From assembly GCF_024810105.1 (NCBI RefSeq), contig NZ_JANUDX010000002.1, positions 186,001-250,000 on the forward strand: a stretch of 64,000 bases of DNA, in the 5' to 3' direction. The notes beneath the pieces were generated by a model. The model was given only the letters and a program-made list of their open reading frames with translations. It ran no database searches and was not told where the DNA came from. The translations under genes were made by a program, and so were the position numbers. Below are positions 1-7,798 of this stretch, piece by piece. The stretch's first letter is position 1. The number at the start of each line of letters is the position of its first letter. Source of the DNA: Stenotrophomonas sp. BIGb0135 (GTDB lineage Bacteria; Pseudomonadota; Gammaproteobacteria; Xanthomonadales; Xanthomonadaceae).

Positions 1-2
1 AG

Positions 3-386
3 GTCATCCAACGGGGCAGGCCATCCCCGGGCACCGCGGCACTGGCCGCAGTGCTGGCCCTGATAGTGTGGTGGGACGTCCGCAGCCTTCTTGCCCGCCG
101 CGATGCACAGCGGCTGACGCACCGTATCGCCCACGCCCGGCAGACGCTCGCCTCGCTGGATGCGGACAGCCGCATCGCCCACCTGCGTCGCTTGAAGCGC
201 AGGGCGATCATCGCCGGCGTTTCGCTGTTGGCCAGCGTCGGCACCCTGCTGGTCTGCGGGGACAACCAACGCGTGGTGGCGTGGGTCCTGCTGTGGGTGG
301 CGCTGAGCGCCTGGTTTACGTTCGTCTGTTCCGCCGGGCTGCTGCTGGCACGACGCTGGTGCAACCAGGTCCAGCCGCCGCGTTGA
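3..386 (+). CDS. Membrane protein of unknown function, 5' end outside window
   Basis: The frame is open from the first bases of the window to a TGA, so the start may lie upstream; the first in-window start candidate is GTG at 51. The visible ~127 residues contain an N-terminal hydrophobic stretch, a basic, helix-prone middle part, and two hydrophobic segments near the C-terminus separated by a short hydrophilic turn (CGDNQR). This suggests a small inner-membrane protein with a cytoplasmic coiled region. I recognise no family. It converges on the TonB receptor gene, from which it is separated by a strong hairpin. Confidence 0.55.
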   Translation, partial: VIQRGRPSPGTAALAAVLALIVWWDVRSLLARRDAQRLTHRIAHARQTLASLDADSRIAHLRRLKRRAIIAGVSLLASVGTLLVCGDNQRVVAWVLLWVALSAWFTFVCSAGLLLARRWCNQVQPPR

Positions 387-495
387 CGGTGCGCCGCCTG
401 GGGGCGATGCGTACGTCCCCGACCGGTCGCTGCGCCGCGGACATCGCATGAGCCCGCGCCGGCGCCATCGCCTGGGGTACGTCCGGCACTGGCCC

Positions 496-528
496 GTGCG
501 TTCGCCGGACGGTGGCCGGCGAACGCAC
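496..528. terminator. Hairpin between convergent genes
   Basis: A perfect 13-bp inverted repeat (GTGCGTTCGCCGG / CCGGCGAACGCAC) with a 7-base loop lies just beyond the stop of the minus-strand receptor gene. No T-tract follows on either strand, so it may act as a 3' end-stabilising structure or a weak terminator. Confidence 0.5.
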
Positions 529-536
529 AGGGGGGC

Positions 537-2738
537 TTAGAACTTCCAGCGCAGGCTGGCCGCCACGAAGCGCGGCTCGCCGTAGTTGTTGTAGTCCAGG
601 TTGGCCCAGTAGGTCTTGTCCAGCGCGTTGCGCACGCTCAACGTGGCGGTCCAGTTGTCGCTGATGCGGTAGTTGGCGTTGAACTGCACCAACGCGTACG
701 CCGGCTGGTTCACCGTGACCGTGCCGCCCAGCGGGTAGGGGATGTTGTAGCCCTGCACCTTGCTTTGCCACTGCACGCCGCCGCCCACGCTCAGGCGCGC
801 CAGCGCGCCGCGCAGCTGCACCTGGGTGTTGAGCTGCAGCAGGTCCTCGGCCGGGTTGGCGTACAGCAGGTCGGTGGCGGCGCGGGTCATCTTGACGTGG
901 GTAAAGCCGGCGTTGACCGTCCAGCCCGGCAGGATCTCGCCGTTGATGTCCATTTCCCAGCCGCGCACCTTGGTGCCATTGACACCGATGTAGGCCGAGC
1001 TGCCGTCGCTGAGCGAGCCATCCGGCACGCTCATGTCGCGCACCGCGTAGTTGTCCTGCTTGGCCTCGAACACGGCGGCATTGGCGGTCAGGCGGCCGTC
1101 GAACCACTGGGTCTTGATCCCGGCTTCCAGGTTCGAGCCCTGCACCGGTGCCAGCAGGTTCTCGTTCCTGTCCTTGTAGTTCTGCGGATTGAAGATCTCG
1201 GTGTAGCTGGCGTAAGCCGACACGTTGGGGGTGATGTCGTACACCAGGCCCACGTAGGGCGTGACTTCATCGCTGACCTTGTAGGCACCGCTGGTGGCGG
1301 TGTAGCTGCCGGCGGCGTTGTAGGCACGGGTCAGGGTCTGCCAGCGGCTCAGGCGTGCACCGGCGATCAGCGACAGCGGATCGGCCAGGCGCAGGCGGGT
1401 GGCCAGGTAGACGCCACTCTGGGTGGTCTTGGCCACGCGACGCGCACCGGTACGGGTGTAGGTGACCTCGGAGATGTCGCCATCCCAGTTGTAGATGTTG
1501 GGAATGTAATAGCAGCGCTCGGTGCCGCAGCGCGCCCAGTCGGTGGGATAGTTCAGCGCCAGCGTGTTGGTGGTGCTTTCCAGGTCGGCCCACTGCGCGC
1601 CCACGGTCACATCGTGCTCGCGGCCGAACAGGTTGAAGGTGCCGGTGAGGTAGGCATCGACGTTGCGGCGGGTGTCTTCCGAATCGCCCGCGGCGGTGCG
1701 CAGGTAGATGCCCGAGCCGGTGGCCGGGTCCGGGTAGCCGGTGCCGTACAGGCGGATGTTCTGCACGTTGCCGCGGGTGTAGGCGGTGTTGATCTTCAGC
1801 AGCCAGTCGTCGCCGAAGCGCTGCTCGAGGTTGGCGAAGACGGTGCTGGTTTCGCGCTGCCAGTAGCTCCACTTGGGGGCCAGGTTGGTCGAGCGCGGCA
1901 GGTGCACGAAATTGCCCTGGCTGTCGAAGAACGGCACGGTGCCCCAGGTCGAGCCGACCGGGTTGTTGTCCTGGGTCTGGTAGCCGACGGTGACGGTGGT
2001 GCTGTCGGTGACGTCACCTTCGAGCACGGCCATGCCGGCCATCTTGTTTTCCTTGTAGCGGTCGTAATAGAAGTCGCGGTCGGTGTAGGCAGCGACCACG
2101 CGGCTGCGGTAGCGGCCGTCGGCGGTGAGCGGTGCGGTCACGTCCGCTTCCATGCGCTGGTAGTCCCAGCTGCCGGCACTCACCGAGAAGGACGCATCGA
2201 ATTCCTTGCCCGGGCGCTTGCGCAGCAGGTTGACCGTGGCCGACGGCACGCCGGCGCCGCTGAGCAGGCCGTTGGCGCCGCGGATGACTTCGATGCGGTC
2301 GTAGAAGGCGGTGTCGTATTCCTGGTTGGTCGAGCCGCTGTAGGTGGGGATGCCGTCGACCTGGAAGTCGGTGATCGCAAAGCCGCGCGCGTAGTACAGC
2401 GGGCGCTGGGTATCGTAGAAGGACACGCTGACGCCGGTGACGGTGCGCATCACGTCGTTGATGCTGAACAGCGACTCGTCCTGCAGGCGCTGCAGGCTGA
2501 TCGAGGTGGCCGACTGCGGGGTTTCCTGCAGGGTCATGGGCAGGCGGGTGGTGCTGGCCGGCGCGACGCGATCGCCGACGACGCTGACCTTGTCCAGGGT
2601 CTTGGCATCGGCATTGCCGCCGGCATCGGCAAGCGCGTCGGCCAGGGCCAGTGGGGAGGCCAGCGACAGCACGGAGAGCAGGGCCAGGCTCAGCGGGGCG
2701 CGGCGGAAGGTGCGGGGCGGAAGATCGCGGAAGGTCAT
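537..2738 (-). CDS. TonB-dependent siderophore receptor (FhuE/FpvA-like)
   Basis: Predicted outer-membrane receptor importing a ferric siderophore with energy from TonB-ExbBD. The ~733-residue product has a signal peptide (about 1-33), a TonB-box-like DKVSVVGD after the signal, a plug domain (LQETPQSATSIS, GFAITDFQVDGIPTYSG, the conserved RIEVIRGANGLLSGAG) and a beta-barrel ending in aromatic Phe (SLRWKF), as outer-membrane proteins do. There is no N-terminal STN signalling extension, so it should not drive an ECF cascade. The start is placed at the ATG at 2738, which gives a clean signal peptide; the frame is open further upstream. A Fur-like palindrome sits about 210 bases upstream, consistent with iron repression. 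The ligand cannot be read from sequence. Confidence 0.9.
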   Translation of the reverse strand: MTFRDLPPRTFRRAPLSLALLSVLSLASPLALADALADAGGNADAKTLDKVSVVGDRVAPASTTRLPMTLQETPQSATSISLQRLQDESLFSINDVMRTVTGVSVSFYDTQRPLYYARGFAITDFQVDGIPTYSGSTNQEYDTAFYDRIEVIRGANGLLSGAGVPSATVNLLRKRPGKEFDASFSVSAGSWDYQRMEADVTAPLTADGRYRSRVVAAYTDRDFYYDRYKENKMAGMAVLEGDVTDSTTVTVGYQTQDNNPVGSTWGTVPFFDSQGNFVHLPRSTNLAPKWSYWQRETSTVFANLEQRFGDDWLLKINTAYTRGNVQNIRLYGTGYPDPATGSGIYLRTAAGDSEDTRRNVDAYLTGTFNLFGREHDVTVGAQWADLESTTNTLALNYPTDWARCGTERCYYIPNIYNWDGDISEVTYTRTGARRVAKTTQSGVYLATRLRLADPLSLIAGARLSRWQTLTRAYNAAGSYTATSGAYKVSDEVTPYVGLVYDITPNVSAYASYTEIFNPQNYKDRNENLLAPVQGSNLEAGIKTQWFDGRLTANAAVFEAKQDNYAVRDMSVPDGSLSDGSSAYIGVNGTKVRGWEMDINGEILPGWTVNAGFTHVKMTRAATDLLYANPAEDLLQLNTQVQLRGALARLSVGGGVQWQSKVQGYNIPYPLGGTVTVNQPAYALVQFNANYRISDNWTATLSVRNALDKTYWANLDYNNYGEPRFVAASLRWKF

Positions 2739-2950
2739 GCGCAGGTCTCGAATCGGTCTCGGAGGGGGAAGCAGCAGGCAGCGGGCACGGCAGGCCGGGC
2801 ACCGGAAGCGCCTGGCGTTTAGGTCCTTCTGAGGGAGGGGGTGGAACCCGACGCGGGGTCGGCACCGTAGCGGCCGTGGGTGGTGAGCAGGGCCCGGCGG
2901 CCGTCCATGGGTTCCGGCCAGGCCCGCACCGGCAGCGCAGGATGCGTAAA

Positions 2951-2976
2951 TGTAAAGCGTTCTCATTCGCTTTACA
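2951..2976 (-). promoter_or_regulatory. Fur-box-like inverted repeat upstream of the siderophore receptor
   Basis: TGTAAAGCG and CGCTTTACA form perfect 9-bp arms around an 8-base centre. On the minus strand the centre reads AATGAGAA, the half-site typical of Fur boxes. It is in an AT-richer island of otherwise GC-rich DNA, upstream of a siderophore receptor. Assignment to Fur is inferred from motif and context. Confidence 0.6.
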
Positions 2977-3072
2977 ATTCCTTAATGCGGCCTGGGAGGC
3001 CTGACGCGGGGCGGAACCGCGATGGTGCGATAGCCGGAGCCGGTGGGTCTCCGTTCGGCATTGCCGGGAGCG

Positions 3073-3330
3073 TGGGGCCCGTAGCGGCCGGTAAGCCCCT
3101 GGCCAGTGTCCCCCGGGCCTGGCGGCCTCCTCCTTGATTTGCCCAGGAGCCTACCGGCCGCTACGGGGCTCGGCTTGCGGAAACAAGCGGGAACGCTGGC
3201 TTTTGACTCTGGTCGGTGGGTCGGGCGCTGGGCCCCATGCCCTTTCCGGCGAATGTCCCCCGGCCGCTGCGCGGCCTCCTCCTTTATTTCGCCTCCAAGG
3301 GCATGGGGCCCAGCGCCCGGCCCACCGACC
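3073..3330. repeat. Two diverged copies of a ~100-bp inverted-repeat element
   Basis: Copy A (about 3073-3173) has arms with GTAGCGGCCGGTA at 3081-3093 and TACCGGCCGCTAC at 3152-3164. Copy B (about 3211-3330) has ~33-base arms, GGTCGGTGGGTCGGGCGCTG onward pairing with a segment ending CGGCCCACCGACC. The arm sequences differ, but the loops are alike: both carry TGTCCCCCGG, then GCGGCCTCCTCCTT, then ATTT. Each would fold into a long hairpin. No convincing gene lies between 2739 and 3408; reading frames over these repeats are artefacts of the palindromes. Confidence 0.7.
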
Positions 3331-3337
3331 GCCGCGC

Positions 3338-3369
3338 AAAAAAAATCCGGCCCACGCCGGGGCCGGATC
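3338..3369 (-). terminator. Rho-independent terminator of mqo
   Basis: On the minus strand a GC-rich stem (ATCCGGCCC / GGGCCGGAT) is followed directly by eight T residues. It lies about 40 bases past the mqo stop. Confidence 0.85.
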
Positions 3370-3408
3370 TCGTTTTCCACCGCGCGGCCAACGCCGCAGC
3401 AGGCAGGC

Positions 3409-5106
3409 TTATAGCGCCTGCAGTTCTTCGTTGGCGTTGCGCTTCTTCTGCGCCGGGGCGGTGGCCGGTGGCGGGGTCAGCATCACCGCCGGGGTGGTCG
3501 CGTTCTCCACCGGCACGTCCAGGTAGGGTAGCTTCAGCGTCTCGCTGGTCTGGCGGCGGATCTCGTTGGTCAGCACCGGGCTCTCGTTGAGCTTGCGGCC
3601 GTAGGACGGCACGATCTGCTTCAACTGCGCTTCCCAGCCGGCCGCCATCTGTTGCGGGAAGGCCTTCTTCAGCAGGTCCAGCATGATCGGCGGCGAAGTC
3701 GACGCGCCCGGCGAGGCGCCCAGGAGCGCGGCCAGGGTGTGGTCCTTGTCGGTCACGATCTCGGTGCCGAACTGCAGCACCGGGCCCTTTTCGGGGTCGC
3801 GCTTGATGATCTGCACGCGCTGCCCGGCGGTGACCAGTGTCCAGTCCTCGCGCTTGGCGTTGGGGAAATACTTGACCAGTTCGGCCTGGCGGTCAGCGTC
3901 GTTCAGACGCGCCTGGCCCATCAGGTACTTCACCAGGTCCAGGTTCTCCATGCCCACGTCGAGCATGCCTGCCACGTTGTTGTGGTTGACCGAGGAGTAC
4001 AGGTCGAACCACGAACCGTGCTTGAGGAACTTGGTGCTGTACAACGCGAACGGCCCGAACAGCACCACCGGCTTGCCGTCCAGCTTGCGTGCGTCCAGGT
4101 GCGGGACGGACATCGGCGGCGAGCCGGTTTCAGCCATGCCGTAGGCCTTGACCGAATGACGGCCGGCGATCGCCGGAGACTGGAAGGCCAGGAACTGACC
4201 GCCCACCGGGAAGCCGGCGTAGTCCTTCGACTCGGGGATGCCCGACAGCTGCAGCAGCTTGAGCGCGGCGCCACCGGCACCGATGAACACGAAGCGCGAC
4301 TTGATCGTGGACTCGTTGCCGGACTTCAGGTCCTTCACGGTCACGTTCCAGGTCTTGTCCTCGTTCTGGCGCAGCGCGCCCACTTCGTGCTGCAGGTGCA
4401 GCTGGAAGTTGGGGCTGCGCTGCAGGCCGGCCGTCAGCTGGCGGGTGATCACGCCGAAGTTGACGTCGGTGCCCAGCGGCATCCAGGTGGCGGCCACCTT
4501 CTGCTGCGGGTCGCGGCCCTCCATCAGCAGCGGTGCCCACTGCCGGATCTGCGCGGCATCCTCGGAATACTGCATGCCGTAGAACAGCGGGTTCTTGACC
4601 AGCGCCTGCTGGCGCTTGTGCAGGTAGGCGATGTTGTCATCGCCCCACACAAAGCTCATGTGCGGGGTGGGGTTGATGAAGTCCGAGGGCTGGCTGAGCC
4701 GACCTTCGCGCACCTGGTGCGACCAGAACTGGCGCGAGATCTCGAACTGCTCGGCGATCCCGACCGCACGCTTGGTCTCGATGCTGCCGTCCGGCAGTTC
4801 GGGGGTGTAGTTGAGTTCGGCGAAGGCCGAGTGCCCGGTGCCGGCATTGTTCCAGCCGTCCGAACTCTCCAGCGCCACGCCGTCCAGGCGCTCGTACACC
4901 TGGATGTTCCAGTCCGGCTGCAGCTCCTGCAGGAACGTGGCCAGGGTGATGCTCATGATGCCGCCGCCGACCAGGACCACGTCGACCGGCTTGTCGTTGC
5001 CGGCGGCCGGGACCGAGCGCTGATGCAGGGGCCAGTACAGGAATATCGCGGCTGTCAGCAACAACAGCACGAGCAGGCCGAGGACGACCTTGGCAAATTT
5101 TTTCAT
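3409..5106 (-). CDS. mqo: Malate:quinone oxidoreductase with N-terminal membrane anchor
   Basis: FAD-dependent oxidation of L-malate to oxaloacetate with electrons passed to quinone; TCA cycle, inner membrane face. The ~565-residue product carries the FAD-binding dinucleotide fold [16 protein letters not shown] near residue 45 and the family signature region [20 protein letters not shown]. Before it is a hydrophobic segment ([19 protein letters not shown], about residues 5-25) after MKK, which looks like an uncleaved anchor; classical Mqo is a peripheral protein without such a segment. The start chosen is the ATG at 5106; a longer in-frame start exists at 5145. The C-terminus ends in a basic tail. 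It is monocistronic with its own terminator. Confidence 0.93.
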   Translation of the reverse strand: MKKFAKVVLGLLVLLLLTAAIFLYWPLHQRSVPAAGNDKPVDVVLVGGGIMSITLATFLQELQPDWNIQVYERLDGVALESSDGWNNAGTGHSAFAELNYTPELPDGSIETKRAVGIAEQFEISRQFWSHQVREGRLSQPSDFINPTPHMSFVWGDDNIAYLHKRQQALVKNPLFYGMQYSEDAAQIRQWAPLLMEGRDPQQKVAATWMPLGTDVNFGVITRQLTAGLQRSPNFQLHLQHEVGALRQNEDKTWNVTVKDLKSGNESTIKSRFVFIGAGGAALKLLQLSGIPESKDYAGFPVGGQFLAFQSPAIAGRHSVKAYGMAETGSPPMSVPHLDARKLDGKPVVLFGPFALYSTKFLKHGSWFDLYSSVNHNNVAGMLDVGMENLDLVKYLMGQARLNDADRQAELVKYFPNAKREDWTLVTAGQRVQIIKRDPEKGPVLQFGTEIVTDKDHTLAALLGASPGASTSPPIMLDLLKKAFPQQMAAGWEAQLKQIVPSYGRKLNESPVLTNEIRRQTSETLKLPYLDVPVENATTPAVMLTPPPATAPAQKKRNANEELQAL

Positions 5107-5256
5107 AGGGATCTCGGGAGGGGGAGATGTGAACAGGATGCCCACGCCATGGGGAAGAGGCGTGAAGAAACAAGTGCTTGGGCGATCCTCATGGCGATTT
5201 TATCGCCTTTCGACGGGCTTCTGGTGCAACGCAGCATCCGACCCGGGGTGATCGCC

Positions 5257-5841
5257 TCAATCGCTGGCCAGGGTGAAGTACTCGGCGAGGAAGTAGCCCG
5301 CCTGGTAAACCAGCGCGGCCACGGCCAGTCCCAATTGCGCCCGCCGGTCCCGGCAGGCGGCGCCCAGCGCCGCGATGGCCAGCATCAGCACCGTATGCAG
5401 CGGATAGGCCGGGCCCAGCATCTGCCAGCGGCTGTGGCCCTTGATCGCGGTGTCCCCCAAGTCCAGCAGGGTGAGCAGCGCCAGCATCCCGAAGAACCAG
5501 CCCCGGCGCTGCAGCAGGTAGTTTTCATAGCTGCCGAAGCTGCGCAGGTCGTCGGGGAACAGCAGCACGCACAGCATGAACCACGCCGCGCAGTAGGCGA
5601 TCACGAACAGGTACAGCCCGAACGTCCACTGCCGCACCTCGCCCAGGCGGAACTCCCACCACCAGAACGTCACCACCGAGATCAGCGCCCACAGCACCCA
5701 GCACAGGTGAATCCACGACCAGCCGCGGCGCTCGGGGTGCTCGATGATCGAGGCCAGCCCGCGCAGCAGGGTGGTGATGCTCAGGCCGAGGATGATGCTC
5801 AGCACCACCCGGATGTGCAGGTAGACCGGATCGCTGTCCAT
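5257..5841 (-). CDS. Conserved multi-pass membrane protein, function unknown
   Basis: About 194 residues with five to six hydrophobic segments rich in Trp and Leu (for example VVLSIILGLSITTLL, WVLWALISVVTFWWW, FGLYLFVIAYCAAWFMLCVL) and short charged loops. No enzymatic motif is seen. The ATG at 5841 is preferred over an in-frame GTG at 5853 because a G-rich stretch sits about ten bases before it. It lies between mqo and argP, all on the minus strand but with gaps of about 100-150 bases, so probably separate units. Confidence 0.65.
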   Translation of the reverse strand: MDSDPVYLHIRVVLSIILGLSITTLLRGLASIIEHPERRGWSWIHLCWVLWALISVVTFWWWEFRLGEVRQWTFGLYLFVIAYCAAWFMLCVLLFPDDLRSFGSYENYLLQRRGWFFGMLALLTLLDLGDTAIKGHSRWQMLGPAYPLHTVLMLAIAALGAACRDRRAQLGLAVAALVYQAGYFLAEYFTLASD

Positions 5842-5949
5842 CGATGCCCCCACCCTTGGAATGCGCCGATGCTGCGCCGGGCGGGGTTGACGGCCCGTGT
5901 AGGGCGACGGCGGGGCAGCCGGGCAGCGGTACCCGTTACGCCGCGGTGG

Positions 5950-6855
5950 TCAGCGCTTCTTCCGCACCAGCGTGGCCGACGCGTCCAGCACCGCCCGGGT
6001 CAGCAGCGCCATGGTCTGCACATCGCCCTTCCAGTGCTGCCAGTACAGCGGCACGTCTTCCCACGCGCGCTGCTTCATCAATACCAGCCGCCCGGCCTCC
6101 AGGTGGCGGCGCACCAGCGGCAGGGGGTTCATCGTCCAGCCCAGCCCGCCGAGGTTGGCCTGCACGAAGGCGCGGGTGGAGGGAATCCACCAGGTCGGCG
6201 CAGTCAACGGCAGGTCCTCGCCGGCCAGCCGCCGCGCGAACCGCGCCTGCATGTCGTCCTTGCGGTTGAACACCAGCACCGGCGCCTGCGCCAGCGACTG
6301 CGCGTTGACCCCCTTGGCGAAGTGCTGCGCATGGAAGGCCGGGGTGCAGGTGGCCGCGTAACGGATGCTGCCCAGTGCGTGGATCTGGCAGCCCTGCACG
6401 GGCTCGTCCAGGGTGGTCACCGCGCCCAGCACCGCGCCCTGGCGCAGCAGCGCCACCGTGTGGTCCTGGTCTTCCAGGCGCAGGTCCAGGGTGGTGCCGG
6501 TCTGCTGCGAGAAGCTGCGCGCCGCATCGGGAAACCAGGTCTCCAGGCTGTCGTGGTTCACCGCCACCGGGATGCTGGCGTGGGGCAGGTCTTCGTCGGC
6601 GATGCCCATCCGGTGCAGTGCATCGTGCTCCAGCAACGCGGTCTGCTCGGCCAGCTGCACCAGTACCTGGCCTTCCGGGGTCGCCACCGCCGGCGAGGAA
6701 CGCTTGATCAGCAGGCGTCCCACGCGGTCCTCCAAGGCCTTGATCCGCTGCGATACCGCCGAGGCCGTGACGTTGAGCGATTGCGCGGCGCGCTCGAAAC
6801 TGCCTTCGCGGACCACCGCGGCGAGCGCGCGAAGCTGGGCATGATCGATCCGCAT
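5950..6855 (-). CDS. argP: LysR-family regulator ArgP (IciA)
   Basis: Transcription activator of the adjacent basic amino acid exporter gene, sensing lysine/arginine in characterised homologues. The 301-residue product starts with a winged HTH (about residues 1-60; LRALAAVVREGSFERAAQSL followed by NVTASAVSQRIKALEDRVG), the ArgP-type HTH, followed by a LysR effector domain. It is divergent from argO with 135 bases between them, the classical argP/argO arrangement. In the gap CTTAA (6859-6863) and TTAAG (6880-6884) form an inverted repeat that could be part of the regulator site. Confidence 0.9.
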   Translation of the reverse strand: MRIDHAQLRALAAVVREGSFERAAQSLNVTASAVSQRIKALEDRVGRLLIKRSSPAVATPEGQVLVQLAEQTALLEHDALHRMGIADEDLPHASIPVAVNHDSLETWFPDAARSFSQQTGTTLDLRLEDQDHTVALLRQGAVLGAVTTLDEPVQGCQIHALGSIRYAATCTPAFHAQHFAKGVNAQSLAQAPVLVFNRKDDMQARFARRLAGEDLPLTAPTWWIPSTRAFVQANLGGLGWTMNPLPLVRRHLEAGRLVLMKQRAWEDVPLYWQHWKGDVQTMALLTRAVLDASATLVRKKR

Positions 6856-6858
6856 GTT

Positions 6859-6884
6859 CTTAAGCCTGGCTAATGTGGGTTAAG
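6859..6884. promoter_or_regulatory. Candidate ArgP operator in argP-argO intergenic region
   Basis: Short inverted repeat CTTAA-N16-TTAAG just upstream of argP's start, in the shared divergent promoter region. LysR regulators usually bind such interrupted dyads. The assignment rests on position only. Confidence 0.35.
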
Positions 6885-6990
6885 CAAGTTTAGCTCTACT
6901 TTTTCATGTTGCGGCGCGACAATGTGCGCCATCCGGTGCTGTACGCCTTGGCGAGGCACCGCCCCCAGTAGCAAGACAAGGCGGTAACCC

Positions 6991-7626
6991 ATGTTCTCCA
7001 TCATCTCCGGCGGCCCCGGTCTGGCCGCGTGGTTCAGTGGTGCTGCGACCGGCATCGGCCTGTTCGCGGTGGTCGGTGCACAGAGCGCCTTCATCCTGCG
7101 CCAGGGCATCCTGCGCAAGCACATCGTGCCGGTCGTGGCGACCTGTGCGGCCATCGATGGCATCTTCATCTTCGCCAGCGTGGCCGGCCTGCGCACGCTC
7201 ACCCAGGCGCTGCCGTGGCTCACCACCGTGGTGCTGTGGGGCGGCGTGGCCTTCCTGGCCTGGTATGCGTGGCAGTCGGCGCGGCGCGCGCTGGCCGGTG
7301 GCGGTGGCATGCACGTGGACGACGGCGATAGCACCTCGCGCCGCGCGGTGCTGATGTCGGCGGTCGGCTTCTCGCTGATCAATCCGCACTTCTGGCTGGA
7401 CATGATGGTCATCGGCGGCATCGCCGAGAACTTCGGCAATGCACGCATGGCCTTCGCCGCCGGGGTGTTCACCGCCAGCTGCCTGTGGCTGACCGCGCAG
7501 GGCCTGGGCGCGCGCCTGCTGGCCCCGCTGTTCACCAAGCCGAAAACCTGGCGCATCCTCGACGGCACCATCGCGGTGATCCTGTCGATCCTGGCGCTGA
7601 CCCTCGCGTTCCGCGGCATGCATTGA
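6991..7626 (+). CDS. argO: LysE/ArgO-family amino acid exporter
   Basis: Inner-membrane exporter for arginine/lysine. The 211-residue product has about six hydrophobic segments and the family signature near the N-terminus (GLFAVVGAQSAFILRQGILR) plus SLINPHFWLDMMVIGG in the second half. Length matches the family. It is preceded by GGCGGTAACCC and is divergent from argP, which supports ArgO rather than a generic LysE protein. A strong terminator follows at 7651. Confidence 0.9.
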   Translation: MFSIISGGPGLAAWFSGAATGIGLFAVVGAQSAFILRQGILRKHIVPVVATCAAIDGIFIFASVAGLRTLTQALPWLTTVVLWGGVAFLAWYAWQSARRALAGGGGMHVDDGDSTSRRAVLMSAVGFSLINPHFWLDMMVIGGIAENFGNARMAFAAGVFTASCLWLTAQGLGARLLAPLFTKPKTWRILDGTIAVILSILALTLAFRGMH

Positions 7627-7650
7627 ACTCTCTCCTCGATGCGTTCCTTC

Positions 7651-7677
7651 AATGGCACCGCTTGCGGTGCCATTTTT
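7651..7677 (+). terminator. Rho-independent terminator of argO
   Basis: Perfect stem AATGGCACCG / CGGTGCCATT with a 4-base loop, followed by TTTTT. Confidence 0.92.
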
Positions 7678-7798
7678 TATGGGCGACACCTCGGAAACCG
7701 CCTACCCCACGGCGCGCCTTCCCCCACTGGTCTGGGTGTTCAGGTTACGTCTAGAATCTGGCACCCGGACAGGGTGTCCGGAAGACAGGGGGATAAGG

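Noticed and set aside
2982..3380. Minus-strand 132-codon frame
   Set aside because: It covers the inverted-repeat elements and the mqo terminator; composition and placement mark it as an artefact.
3652..6873. Very long plus-strand frame opposite mqo and argP
   Set aside because: Same reason: antisense shadow of recognised genes.
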